Shown one piece after another: positions 9,263 through 18,671 of a stretch of 64,000 nucleotides of DNA. The stretch's first letter is position 1. Each line of letters begins with the position of its first letter. The notes under the pieces were generated by a model that worked only from the letters and a program-made list of their open reading frames with translations, ran no database searches and had not been told where the DNA came from. The stretch is from Methylococcales bacterium (GTDB lineage: Bacteria; Pseudomonadota; Gammaproteobacteria; Methylococcales; Methylomonadaceae), in NCBI GenBank assembly GCA_028712795.1, contig JAQTPT010000003.1, forward strand, positions 1 through 64,000, given 5' to 3'. Position numbers and translations under genes: made by a program.

Positions 9263-9285
9263 GCTTATCCTCTTCAAGCCCTATT

Positions 9286-11238
9286 TTACTTACCCTCAAG
9301 TAAAGCGACCATTTCTTCCCTGTTAATAACTTCTTTTTCCTGCAGCAAGTTGGCCAGTTTTTCCAATGTCGTCCTGTTTTCGGTGATGACTTGCCGTGCG
9401 CGTGCTTCGCCTTCTTCAACCAGCGCCATGACTTCCGTATCGATGATGCGGGCTGTCTCATCGCTGTAATTGCGGTATTCCGACAGTTCTGTTTCCAAGA
9501 ACTGAAGCTGCTGGCGTTTGCCGTAAGTCAAAGCGCCCAATTTTTTGCTCATGCCCAGGCTACAAACCATATTACGGGCAATGTCACTGGCTTTTTCGAG
9601 ATCGTTCTGGGCGCCGGTTGAGATGCTGCCCAGAGCAATTTCTTCAGCTATCCGCCCACCCAACAATATGGCTATCTGGTCTTTCAGTTCCTGCTCCGTG
9701 GACAGGAACTTTTCCTCTACGGGTAATTGCAAGGTGAAGCCCAGTGCTGAAACGCCCCGGGGAATAATGGAAATTTTATGCACCGGCTGCCCTGTTGGCA
9801 CATGTTCAGCAACCATGGCGTGCCCTGCCTCGTGGTAAGCAACCCGGCGCTTTTCTTCGGGATTTAATACCCGGTTTTTCTTTTCCGGCCCGGCCAGTAT
9901 ACGGTCAATAGCGGCTTCAAAATCTTCCATTTCAACCTGCTTATGGTCAAACCGTGTCGCCATAATCGCCGCTTCATTGGCTATGTTGGCCAGATCAGCG
10001 CCGACCAGTCCTGGCGTGCGCTTAGCAACGACCGCTATATCAATGTTTTTAGCCAGGGTCATGTTTTTGGTATGCAATTTGAGAATTTCGATGCGATCCT
10101 GCAAATCCGGTTTATCAACGATAATCTGACGATCGAAACGGCCGGCACGGAGCAGTGCTTTATCAAGCACTTCAGGACGATTGGTCGCCGCCATGACCAC
10201 CACGCCGACTGACGTATCAAAGCCGTCCATTTCGGTCAGCAGTTGGTTCAAGGTCTGTTCCCGTTCATCGTGCCCACCCATCACCACGGGCCCGCCGCGA
10301 GAACGGCCAATCGCATCCAGCTCATCGATGAAAATAATGCAAGGGGCTTTACTGCGTGCCTGTTCGAAGAGTTCGCGGACACGGGCAGCGCCGACACCCA
10401 CAAACAGTTCTATAAATTCGGAACCGCTGATATTGAAGAACGGCACTTTGGCTTCTCCCGAAACCGCCCGGGCAAGCAGGGTTTTACCGGTGCCAGGAGG
10501 GCCCACCAGCAATACGCCTTTGGGCATCCTTCCGCCTAAGCGCTGGATCTTTTCCGGTGCTTTTAAAAAATCGATTGATTCGTTCAGTTCTTGTTTGGCG
10601 CTATCAGCGCCTGCCACATCCGCAAAGGTAATGTTGGTCTGGGTATCCTGATGGATGCGGACTTTGTTGCCCAAATTGAGAAAAGACTGCGCCCCTGCAG
10701 TCGCCTTGCGCATAAACCATGACCAGATAAGCACAAATATCGACAATGGAATAATCCAGTTAAAAAATAGATTGGTCAGCCAGTTATCTCCACTTCTAAC
10801 GATAAAATCCACTTTATTTTGCGTCAGCATTTGCGCAAGATCGTTTTGCCATAAAGGCACTGTCACAAAATGCTTGCCTGGCCCGTTCGCGTTGTCTGGC
10901 TTGATAACGCCGGTAATTATCCGTTCAGACACGACGGCCTTATCAATTTTTGCTTCCTTAACAAGATTAAGGAACTGACCATAGGGGATTTCATCGCGCT
11001 GCATCTCATTTACATTGTTTAGCAAAGACAGCATCAGGATTAAGAACAGGGCGAGGTAGACAAATCTTCTTTTCTTTAAGCCATTAGACTTGTCATCCGA
11101 TGGCTTGTTAAGTTCAAGGTCGGGATCCCGTTTAACTAAAGAATTAAATTCCGAAATTAATAACTTCGTCACGCGGGCATAGAAAGCGCCAAGCCGTATT
11201 AAAGCAGACTTGATGCTGTTGTTTTTCGGTTTATCCAT
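9286..11238 (-). CDS. ftsH: ATP-dependent zinc metalloprotease FtsH with N-terminal extension
   Basis: A membrane AAA+ protease that extracts and degrades membrane and regulatory proteins. The 650-residue product has membrane segments at about 59-76 and 155-176 flanking a periplasmic domain, Walker A GPPGTGKT at 246-253, Walker [12 protein letters not shown], the SRH region [20 protein letters not shown], zinc site HEAGH at 469-473 and the third ligand D546 in QNDLEKA. Roughly 55 basic residues precede the first membrane segment, absent from E. coli FtsH. The neighbour 11282-11962 encodes an isolated M41-like domain. Location in a chaperone/protease cluster suggests an accessory, stress-linked FtsH rather than the essential copy; that is inference. 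Confidence 0.93.
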   Translation of the reverse strand: MDKPKNNSIKSALIRLGAFYARVTKLLISEFNSLVKRDPDLELNKPSDDKSNGLKKRRFVYLALFLILMLSLLNNVNEMQRDEIPYGQFLNLVKEAKIDKAVVSERIITGVIKPDNANGPGKHFVTVPLWQNDLAQMLTQNKVDFIVRSGDNWLTNLFFNWIIPLSIFVLIWSWFMRKATAGAQSFLNLGNKVRIHQDTQTNITFADVAGADSAKQELNESIDFLKAPEKIQRLGGRMPKGVLLVGPPGTGKTLLARAVSGEAKVPFFNISGSEFIELFVGVGAARVRELFEQARSKAPCIIFIDELDAIGRSRGGPVVMGGHDEREQTLNQLLTEMDGFDTSVGVVVMAATNRPEVLDKALLRAGRFDRQIIVDKPDLQDRIEILKLHTKNMTLAKNIDIAVVAKRTPGLVGADLANIANEAAIMATRFDHKQVEMEDFEAAIDRILAGPEKKNRVLNPEEKRRVAYHEAGHAMVAEHVPTGQPVHKISIIPRGVSALGFTLQLPVEEKFLSTEQELKDQIAILLGGRIAEEIALGSISTGAQNDLEKASDIARNMVCSLGMSKKLGALTYGKRQQLQFLETELSEYRNYSDETARIIDTEVMALVEEGEARARQVITENRTTLEKLANLLQEKEVINREEMVALLEGK

Positions 11239-11281
11239 TTTATGTTCACCTCTAGGCTTTTGGCTATAAACCAGCCCTTTA

Positions 11282-11962
11282 TCAAGATGCGATTACAGAA
11301 ACAACCTCTTCGCAGCTAATAATGGCTTTATCGGTATCGAGTATGTAGTTTGCCAGCCTGGTAATCGCCTGCCAGTTTGAAGCATCGATTACAAAATTAC
11401 AGGCCGTGGCAAATAACTCATCGAGTTTTCCTTCTTGCCGCTCCGTGCTTGCGGAAAAACTTTGCAGATATTCACGGACTAAGGCCAGGTCAGAGTCACC
11501 GCCATAATTTTCCAGTGTATGCCAATTGACTAACTGATGGCCAAATGGCTCATTATCCCTCTCATGAACGTATTTGGCCTCAGCCAACGGGCCAACCAGC
11601 AAATTAATGATGTCAGCTTCAAAGGCAGTGATGTAATCCTTTACCAACGGCATCATCGCATCATTGCGGTCAATTAATTTATGCGCCAGGCCATCCACGG
11701 TATAAGGTAATGATTGTATTAAACGGCCGCCATCCACTCTTGCAACACCAGCATCATGGCTTGACTGAAAAGTTGACCCCTCATAATCCGGGGCGCCGTT
11801 CATCTGCTTAATGATAATTTGAAAAAAAACCGGTGGCATATTCCTGGCCTTATTATTTAAATAAATAGCTGCTGAATGCCCCGCTTCATGAAACGCAATG
11901 CATTGTTTATTATGTTGTTGACTGCTGTGAAAGCAGCTATCAGTTATTTTGTGACGTTTCAT
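11282..11962 (-). CDS. Stand-alone M41 (FtsH)-like metallopeptidase domain protein
   Basis: The 226-residue protein carries HEAGH at 25-29, followed by AAIYL as in FtsH helices, then EADIINLLVGPLAEAKY, which parallels Fts[12 protein letters not shown], and YGGDSDLALV, which parallels QNDL with D158 as candidate third zinc ligand. It has no AAA+ module, no membrane segment and no signal peptide. It lies 43 bp upstream of ftsH on the same strand, so the two are probably co-transcribed. A paralogue occurs at 38867-39568, and both start MKR; that alignment favours the Met at 11962 over one four codons earlier. No strong ribosome-binding site is visible. Peptidase activity is inferred from the preserved motif. 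Confidence 0.75.
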   Translation of the reverse strand: MKRHKITDSCFHSSQQHNKQCIAFHEAGHSAAIYLNNKARNMPPVFFQIIIKQMNGAPDYEGSTFQSSHDAGVARVDGGRLIQSLPYTVDGLAHKLIDRNDAMMPLVKDYITAFEADIINLLVGPLAEAKYVHERDNEPFGHQLVNWHTLENYGGDSDLALVREYLQSFSASTERQEGKLDELFATACNFVIDASNWQAITRLANYILDTDKAIISCEEVVSVIAS

Positions 11963-12228
11963 TTTGAATACCATTATTGGGAGGGAAATAAGCTCATCAC
12001 CCCTTCCCTTTTATGTGAAAAAGCAAAGGGGAAAACGAGTCGTCTACAGCGCTGCCATAAACTGTAAATTACAAAAAACCTGATTAGCCAGAAACCAAAG
12101 CCGGCACTGTCATTGGCGCAATCAGCTTGTCAACCATGAAAAAAGATGACCTGTTCCGGCAGAATATTGATAAGAAATGAAAATAAAATGACTTGAACAC
12201 TTGTATTTTGTCCAGGCTGTTTAGCTAC

Positions 12229-12420
12229 TTACCGTCGCCAATAGCGGCGTTGTTCGCTAATTTCACGCTCGGCTTCAAACCAGTCTTCCAGATCGAAACC
12301 GTCTTTAAAACCCCTTTTTTCGGCTCTGTAATAAGCATTCTTGGCAACCATCTCCCTAAATTCATCCAAGTCACTGGTGCCGGTAAAACTATCATAGAGT
12401 GTTGTATTTTCAGATTTCAT
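12229..12420 (-). CDS. Small DUF2934 family protein
   Basis: The 63-residue product is acidic at the start and matches the DUF2934 pattern: an Ala/Tyr-rich helix followed by RGFKDGFDLEDWFEAEREI. The function of DUF2934 is unknown. The start has a textbook ribosome-binding site (AGGAGG, 5 nt before the ATG), supporting real translation despite the small size. A motif CGTATAAATACCTA, shared with the hsp20 upstream region, lies about 70 bp upstream. The gene sits between the M41-like peptidase and a FixJ-like regulator. Confidence 0.8.
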   Translation of the reverse strand: MKSENTTLYDSFTGTSDLDEFREMVAKNAYYRAEKRGFKDGFDLEDWFEAEREISEQRRYWRR

Positions 12421-12488
12421 TTCTCCTCCTATTGATGAGAAAGCGCTATGAAAAGCATTGTATTAGCTAAAAGCCGGACCGCGCAATA

Positions 12489-12502
12489 CGTATAAATACC
12501 TA
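12489..12502. promoter_or_regulatory. Candidate regulatory motif shared with the hsp20 upstream region
   Basis: CGTATAAATACCTA occurs here, 69 bp before the DUF2934 start, and again identically at 18579-18592, 80 bp before the hsp20 start. Such placement suits a transcription-factor site. The nearby FixJ-like regulator is an obvious but unproven candidate. Confidence 0.4.
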
Positions 12503-12712
12503 GTCCCACGATATTTTTTTATTTATATGCAGCCTGGATATTGAGTCCACAGCCATTCATGAATGAAAATTAAATAACTTGAATATCTGAATTTTTGCAG
12601 GGGCGGCCATAAAAGCAGCTACTACGAAATTGATTCTTTTAGTTTTTTACAAAACTGGAAATGTAGAGAGAAAGGATTTTTATAAGTTCCTTAATTGAAT
12701 GGATAATAGATT

Positions 12713-13354
12713 TTAAATGCCATTTTTATCGTCAGCCAACCTATCAAATCGCATTGCAATCCGCATCAGATCAGCGAGATTTTCTGCCTTCATTTTTTCC
12801 ATGATGCGGGCCCTGTGCGCCTCGACAGTACGATTGCTGATGCCCAGTTTTTTTCCTATTTCCTTATTGCTATCGCCTCTGGCAATCAGGGACAGCACTT
12901 TTGTTTCCCGCCGCGTTAAAGAACCCAGGTAATTTTCCAACACAAGACGCTCAGTACGTTGCTCTCTGTTTTCCTTGTCTTTTTTTAATGCTTCGGCGAT
13001 GCGCTCCATCAGCGTTTCATTGTCAAATGGTTTTTCCAGAAAATCCACTGCGCCCGCCCTGAAGGCATGTGCCGAATCCGGAATTCTGGCGTGACCGCTT
13101 ATAAATATGATGGGGATGCAAATATCCCTTGCTATCAGTTCATCCTGAAGCTCAAGCCCGCTCATCGTGGGCATTCTGATATCCAGAAGCAGGCAACCCG
13201 GCTGGTCAGGGCTATAGCCATTCAGAAATTCCTCGGCTGAGGCAAAACTCCTGACGGCTTGACCGGTTGCTTCAACCAAAAGCGTTAGCGAATCACGCAC
13301 CGCGAACTCATCGTCAACCACATAAACCAAAGGATCCGCTTTATTAATGCTCAT
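12713..13354 (-). CDS. FixJ/LuxR-type response regulator
   Basis: A 213-residue two-domain regulator: receiver domain 8-122 with acidic pocket DDE and phospho-acceptor D58 in LLLDIRMP, the switch residues ISGH and KPF, then a LuxR-type helix-turn-helix at about 150-205 (RRETKVLSLIARGDSNKEIG, ISNRTVEAHRARIMEKM). It overlaps the upstream kinase gene by 4 bp, so the two are translationally coupled and form a cognate pair. By position it may control the surrounding stress genes, including the hsp20 and DUF2934 promoters that share a motif; this is inference. Confidence 0.9.
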   Translation of the reverse strand: MSINKADPLVYVVDDEFAVRDSLTLLVEATGQAVRSFASAEEFLNGYSPDQPGCLLLDIRMPTMSGLELQDELIARDICIPIIFISGHARIPDSAHAFRAGAVDFLEKPFDNETLMERIAEALKKDKENREQRTERLVLENYLGSLTRRETKVLSLIARGDSNKEIGKKLGISNRTVEAHRARIMEKMKAENLADLMRIAMRFDRLADDKNGI

Positions 13355-15261
13355 TTTATTTTAACAGGCAAGGTGAACGAAAATACGGTGCCTTCATCCG
13401 GGTTGCTGCTAAAGCTAAAAACGCCTTGATGGGCTTCAACAATGGAACGGCTGATAGACAGCCCCATGCCCATCCCTGTTGGTTTTGTAGTAAAAAAGGG
13501 TGTCAATATTTTAGCTTTTTGAGCATCATCAATGCCTTGCCCGTTGTCGCACACCTTAATTTCCACTAGATCACGTTTCTTCATATAAGACTGGATCCGC
13601 AGGCGTCGCGGTTTATTTTGGGTCGTGACCGTCAAGGCATCAATACTGTTTCTGATCAGGTTTAATATAACCTGTTCAATTTGAACATCATCAACGGTGA
13701 TCTTGGGAATATTTTTTGCCAAATCAAGTTCCAGTATGACATTACCTTGTTTAAGATCATTGGCGCATAAGCTGATCGCGTCCTCTAACACGCTATTAAT
13801 GTCGGTTTCGGTGCGGAATATCTTCCGGTTGCTGACAAAATCTTTCATACGGTGAATAATCTGGCCCGCTTTTAAAGCCTGCTGATGTATCTTGAACAGA
13901 ATTTCACCAAGCTGGTCGAAGTCGGTTTTGTCCGCCCCAATAAAGCGCAAACAAGCCTGTGTATAATTGACAATCGCGGTCAGCGGCTGATTAACCTCAT
14001 GCGCAATGCCTGAGCCCATTTCGCCAATCAGGCAAAGACGGGTAACATGGGCAAGTTCTTCCAAATGATCTTTGTCTTTTTGTTCCTGGTATTTGCGCAA
14101 ACTCACGTCGCGAACGATACCGGTGTAATACTGTGTCCCATCGATTGAAAACTCCACCAGAGAAACATCCAGGGGCACTACAGTCCCATCCTTGCGAATT
14201 CCATCTACCTCGCGGATCATGCCAATGATGCTGGGAATCTTGGCTTGTAAATAACTTACAACATCATACCCCTGTTTTTTGCTCTGAGAGGGCGACAGCA
14301 GTTTATTAAAACTGCAACCAACGAGCTCTTCTTCGCTGTAGCCAAAAATGGCTTTTACCGCGGCATTGGCGGATAGAATGATGCCGGACGTATCAATAGT
14401 GACAATGCCCTCTATTGAGGCGTTAAAAATGGCGTTTATCCGGGTTTCCCGTTCCAATAACTGGCGTTTGGACTCTTTGAGCTCAGTAATCTTTCTGGTC
14501 AAATCCATATTGACTTCAACAAGCGTGGAAGTCTGTTCAAGAATTTTTTTCTCCAGCTTGCTATTGAGGCAGGAAATGGTTTCCTGGGTGTGTTTATATT
14601 CAGTGATATCCTGAATTGCCAGACATATCTCAAACTCGTTTTTAGGGGTGTAATTGACAATTCCCCGCAACTCCAGGTAAGTGAACAGTTCATTTTGGCT
14701 ACAGAGTGCTGGCGTGCAATCACAAAGCCCAAAACCCGGACATTCAGGGTGTATGGACTCGCCGTTTTTTACCGCCAGCTTTGCATTCAGAATCCGGGTA
14801 TTTTTCTCCTCCACCAAATCATGGATAAAAAAATAATAATTATCCTGATCTGAAGGATGAATAAATTTCGCCAGCTTTTTGCCAGCCAGCGACTCCTTTG
14901 ACTCCCCCAACAGCCGGGTGGCTGCGATATTGGCTTTTTTGATGACGCCTTGCCCGTTCAGCGTCAGGTAAGCTACCGGCGATAAATTATAAATCCGTGC
15001 AAAATCATCACGGGAATCGCTCAGTTCCTGCTGTGTCCTTGTAAGCTCCTCATTCTGCAACTCCAGCTCTATCTGATGAACCTGAAACTCAAACAGCATT
15101 TTTTCAATGTCCAGAGTGGACATCCGGGCAATGTCAGCGCCGGATTTGCTCATCAGAGATTCCGCCCGTTTCCGGACATCGTTCTGGTGGTCAATCAATA
15201 ATTGCTCGGCTTTTGTCCTGAGAGTTTCAGCATCCTGCTTCTCAATTGCTGGGGTAGTCAT
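13351..15261 (-). CDS. PAS-domain sensor histidine kinase, FixL-like, with a cysteine cluster
   Basis: A soluble 636-residue kinase without membrane segments. Order: N-terminal helix region, PAS domain about 82-225, coiled coil about 230-270, second PAS 273-390, then HisKA with H421 in GSGIAHEVNQPLTAI and an HATPase with N box VILNLIRNSIDAL and G boxes DNGQGI and GMGMGLS. The second PAS closely follows FixL (PSIIGMIREVDGIRKDGT), but Ser344 stands where FixL has its heme-binding His. The first PAS carries an insertion HPECPGFGLCDCTPALCSQN with four Cys (174, 180, 182, 187). It is therefore unlikely to sense oxygen through a FixL-type heme; a metal or redox role for the Cys cluster is inference. 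Confidence 0.9.
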   Translation of the reverse strand: MTTPAIEKQDAETLRTKAEQLLIDHQNDVRKRAESLMSKSGADIARMSTLDIEKMLFEFQVHQIELELQNEELTRTQQELSDSRDDFARIYNLSPVAYLTLNGQGVIKKANIAATRLLGESKESLAGKKLAKFIHPSDQDNYYFFIHDLVEEKNTRILNAKLAVKNGESIHPECPGFGLCDCTPALCSQNELFTYLELRGIVNYTPKNEFEICLAIQDITEYKHTQETISCLNSKLEKKILEQTSTLVEVNMDLTRKITELKESKRQLLERETRINAIFNASIEGIVTIDTSGIILSANAAVKAIFGYSEEELVGCSFNKLLSPSQSKKQGYDVVSYLQAKIPSIIGMIREVDGIRKDGTVVPLDVSLVEFSIDGTQYYTGIVRDVSLRKYQEQKDKDHLEELAHVTRLCLIGEMGSGIAHEVNQPLTAIVNYTQACLRFIGADKTDFDQLGEILFKIHQQALKAGQIIHRMKDFVSNRKIFRTETDINSVLEDAISLCANDLKQGNVILELDLAKNIPKITVDDVQIEQVILNLIRNSIDALTVTTQNKPRRLRIQSYMKKRDLVEIKVCDNGQGIDDAQKAKILTPFFTTKPTGMGMGLSISRSIVEAHQGVFSFSSNPDEGTVFSFTLPVKIK

Positions 15262-15353
15262 TGCTTATGCCTTTCCAGGTGGTTAGTGAAATAATGACAG
15301 ATTTTTATCGCCTTGGGCTTATCGTGGGAGCACACCTATAGGTCCTCATATAA

Positions 15354-18311
15354 TCAAAAGCCTGGCCGCTCCGTGACATCTTCTATAGCCAACAAAATAA
15401 GCGCGGGACTGTCCGGTAATTGCTTCAAAATACGGCCATTGATCATCAAATGCTTTTTGCCAATATCCGGAAACTCGACATCCAGGCAATATTTATCAAA
15501 GACACTCTTATGGGCTAATGTCGCGTTCAAGTGATTGCGCAAAGGCATGCAATCCCAGGCTGACCCGTTAATTGCGAGGATGGATTGCCCGATCAGGTTT
15601 TCATCGCTCGCATTAAATCGCTGGTTGAATGCCGGATTGGCTGCGAGTAGGTGCAACTTATCATCCAGCACCAGCAAGGGTTGGCTTACCGTTTCGAAAA
15701 TCGCCGTAGTCAGGAGCGCCATCCGCGCCGTTTGTTCGGCCTTTTTAAGCCGGCCAATATCAATAAAACTGACCACCAGCCCATCGATCATGTTCTCCGC
15801 GGTCCGGTAAGGGAGAATCCGCAACAGATACCAGTCGCCCTTGATTGTCTGCACTTCGGTGTCTTTATAGACCAGGGTTTGCAGCACATTTTTGGCATCA
15901 TCAATCAAGTGGTCATATTTAAGGCTTGAAACCAGATCTTCAAGCGGCCGGCCTATATCGCTGTCAATCAGCTTGATAATCGTCTTGGCCTTGCGGGTAA
16001 AACGTTTAATTTTCAATTTACTATCGAGAAAAATAAGGGCAATATCCGTGCTGTTCAACAGGTTTTGCATGTCATCGCTGGTCTGGGTAAGCGATTCAAC
16101 TTTGTTTTGCAATTCGCTGTTAACGGTATTCAGCTCTTCATTGAGCGACTGCATTTCTTCCTTGGCTGTTTCCAACTCCTCATTGGAGCTTTGCAGCTCT
16201 TCATTGGTGGATTGCAGCTCTTCATTCGTGGATTTAAGCTCCTCATTAGACGTTTCCAGCTCCTCAATGGTGATCCGAAGCGATTCCTTGGTAAAGAAGA
16301 GCTCCTGTTCAAGCTGATTTTTTTCACTGGCTTGGTCAATATGTATCAAAACCTTTCCGGCGCTATCGGGGGGTTGAATCTTGTCTTCCTTGGCCTGAGG
16401 GTAAAATGAGACCAGAAACAAATCTCTGATGGGTTCCGGATCAAGGATTTTTTCGAGCTTAAGATCCAGGGTTTCAAAACCACCATTGGTTTTTACCTTA
16501 AGCCCGCTATTGATAACTTCTGTTTCGCCATTTTTGGTGGCTAGCCGCAACGCTGACACCAAAGGCAATCGCAAACCTTCCCTGGCCATTTCAATCATGT
16601 TCCAACTTGGCTGCCCCGTCGAAGGCTCAAGATATTTCCCCGTGCGGCCATGGATATAAACAATTTTTCCGTGTTCATTGATAATTACACAGACTGGCGC
16701 ATAACGGTCCAGTAATAAGCGTTCGATTTGCCGTGCAATAGCGCCCTGTTGAAATTCGGAGGCGAGTGAACTGAAAGGCATCGGCGGCGGCAATCCGCTG
16801 CCGGTTTCGGGAAGCAGGCTGAATTTTGACAGCGGAAAACTGATATGGGTATCTTTGCGCTGATAAATTTTCCATTTCTTGTCAATGGCTGTAAACAAAT
16901 ATTCAAACGTTCCGATGGATTCCGATGAACCCAGAAAGAGGATACCGCCGGGACTCAGCGCGTAATGAAACTGGGGAAAAATCTCCTTTTGCAATTGGCC
17001 GCTCAGATAAATCAGTACGTTTCGGCAACTGATCAAATCCACGCGGGTAAAGGGCGGATCCTGGAGCAAATTATGAGTGGCAAATATCACCGTGTCTCGT
17101 ATCTCTTTGTTGATGCGGTATTGGCTATTGTCCAGCTTAAAGAACCGTTGCAGCCGTTCCGGCGAAACATCGGCGGCAATACCGATGGGATAAACGCCTT
17201 CGCGGGCCTGGTTAATAGCCGATTCATCCAGGTCAGTCGCAAAAATATGCATTTGGAATGATTTGCCGGTTTTCACCATGTATTCTTTGAGCAAAATAGC
17301 AATTGAATAGGCCTCTTCGCCACTGGAGCAACCGGCAACCCATACGCGCACATCCGCATCATCCGGCTTACCCTCTAAAAGTTTCGGCAGGGCCAATTCG
17401 TAGAGTATTTTGAAAGCTTCCGCATCCCTGAAAAAATTGGTTACATTGATCAAAAGCTCCTTGAACAACTTATCCAATTCAATGGGGTTTTCCTGCAGGA
17501 ACTGCACATAGTTGTCTGAATTTTTGATCTGATGGATATTCATGCGCCGGGCTATGCGCCGTTTAATGGTGCTTGGCTTATAACCGGACAGGTCGTGCCC
17601 CGTGCGGTTACGGAGCAAAATAAATATCTTCTGGATAGGTTCGGCGGCGATCATCGACTCAGTCTGATCGGTACGCAGATTGCTAAAAAAAGGGCCCTCA
17701 CTATATTGGATCAATTGTTGTCCCATTTTTTCAGCGGGCAGCACGAAATCGACATCCCCCCTGAATATTGCACTGCTGGGCATACCGTCGAATTTTGCGG
17801 TTTTTGGATCCTGAACCATGGTCATCCCGGACACATCCTTTATGGCTTTAAGGCCTAGTGTGCCGTCGGTGCCGGTCCCAGAAAGAATAATCCCGACGCC
17901 CATTTCCTGAACGTCTTCCGCCAGGGAACGTAAAAAATAGTCTATGGGCAAATTCGCGGAATTAAACTTCTGGCTGTCCATTAGATGTAAACGGCGATTA
18001 AGTAAGGCCATGCATTTTCCGGGCGGACACACAAAAATATGATCTTTTTTTAGAATCATGCCGTCTTCGGCTGTTAAAACCGGCATAGTGGTGAATTTAT
18101 TCAGCAAATCAGGCAGAAGGCTGATATGTCCCGGTTGTTGATGGGTGACCACAATAAAAGCGAAACCGGTTTGTGGAGAAACATGGGCAAAAAATGTTTC
18201 CAGCGCTTCCAGCCCGCCGGCTGAAGCGCCTATGCCAACCACTGGCAGTGATTTATCGGCTGCCTTATCCGGACTATCCTGGTTGTCTTGCTTACTGTCT
18301 CGACGTTTCAC
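15354..18311 (-). CDS. CheB-CheR-PAS fusion protein (methylesterase/methyltransferase type)
   Basis: A 985-residue multidomain signalling protein. Residues about 22-205 form a CheB methylesterase domain (IGASAGGLEALETF, THQQPGHISLLPDLL, SGTGTDGTLG supply the Ser-His-Asp triad). About 215-480 is a CheR methyltransferase (CSSGEEAYSIAILL, FATDLDESAI, CRNVLIY). A PAS-like stretch follows, then a striking coiled coil of repeated SNEELQSTNEEL heptads near 660-730, and two PAS domains to the C-terminus. Many relatives continue into a histidine kinase; this one stops after the last PAS, so output may pass to the adjacent kinase pair 93 bp downstream. No CheB receiver domain is present, typical for these fusions. 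The pathway controlled is unknown. Confidence 0.9.
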   Translation of the reverse strand: MKRRDSKQDNQDSPDKAADKSLPVVGIGASAGGLEALETFFAHVSPQTGFAFIVVTHQQPGHISLLPDLLNKFTTMPVLTAEDGMILKKDHIFVCPPGKCMALLNRRLHLMDSQKFNSANLPIDYFLRSLAEDVQEMGVGIILSGTGTDGTLGLKAIKDVSGMTMVQDPKTAKFDGMPSSAIFRGDVDFVLPAEKMGQQLIQYSEGPFFSNLRTDQTESMIAAEPIQKIFILLRNRTGHDLSGYKPSTIKRRIARRMNIHQIKNSDNYVQFLQENPIELDKLFKELLINVTNFFRDAEAFKILYELALPKLLEGKPDDADVRVWVAGCSSGEEAYSIAILLKEYMVKTGKSFQMHIFATDLDESAINQAREGVYPIGIAADVSPERLQRFFKLDNSQYRINKEIRDTVIFATHNLLQDPPFTRVDLISCRNVLIYLSGQLQKEIFPQFHYALSPGGILFLGSSESIGTFEYLFTAIDKKWKIYQRKDTHISFPLSKFSLLPETGSGLPPPMPFSSLASEFQQGAIARQIERLLLDRYAPVCVIINEHGKIVYIHGRTGKYLEPSTGQPSWNMIEMAREGLRLPLVSALRLATKNGETEVINSGLKVKTNGGFETLDLKLEKILDPEPIRDLFLVSFYPQAKEDKIQPPDSAGKVLIHIDQASEKNQLEQELFFTKESLRITIEELETSNEELKSTNEELQSTNEELQSSNEELETAKEEMQSLNEELNTVNSELQNKVESLTQTSDDMQNLLNSTDIALIFLDSKLKIKRFTRKAKTIIKLIDSDIGRPLEDLVSSLKYDHLIDDAKNVLQTLVYKDTEVQTIKGDWYLLRILPYRTAENMIDGLVVSFIDIGRLKKAEQTARMALLTTAIFETVSQPLLVLDDKLHLLAANPAFNQRFNASDENLIGQSILAINGSAWDCMPLRNHLNATLAHKSVFDKYCLDVEFPDIGKKHLMINGRILKQLPDSPALILLAIEDVTERPGF

Positions 18312-18671
18312 TGAATCAATCCTTTATATTGTTTCTGTGTTGAAGATAGGACATTTATAACCCCCCTTCCTTTTGGAAAGGTTTATAAGCAACTGATTTT
18401 AATCCATCATCAACAATACTGGCATTCAGTTTCGCAGGCATATTTGATTTCACCGTATTCCTACCGCCAAGACTAACACAGCGCCCCTCTTTGAAAAAGA
18501 AAGATATGAAAAAATGTTAACACCATTTATCTATTGCTGAACTTGGCTTTATAGCATATCTAAACGTATAAAACTATTCGTATAAATACCTACGTAGTTG
18601 TACGAATAGCGCTAGTTTTGCTTTTGATATACAGTCGCAATTCATCTTAAATACATCAAAGGAGACAGAAA
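18312..18671. promoter_or_regulatory. Divergent upstream region between the CheB-CheR gene and hsp20
   Basis: About 360 bp without a gene. The hsp20-proximal half is AT-rich and holds CGTATAAA at 18565-18572, CGTATAAATACCTA at 18579-18592 and TACGTAG at 18591-18597, the last resembling half-sites described for FixJ-type regulators. The ribosome-binding site AGGAGA precedes the hsp20 ATG. No clear sigma-32 promoter was identified by eye. Confidence 0.45.

Noticed and set aside
16130..16339. Repetitive stretch in the CheB-CheR gene as a DNA repeat or CRISPR-like array
   Set aside because: The repetition is explained by the coding sequence of SNEEL-type coiled-coil heptads.
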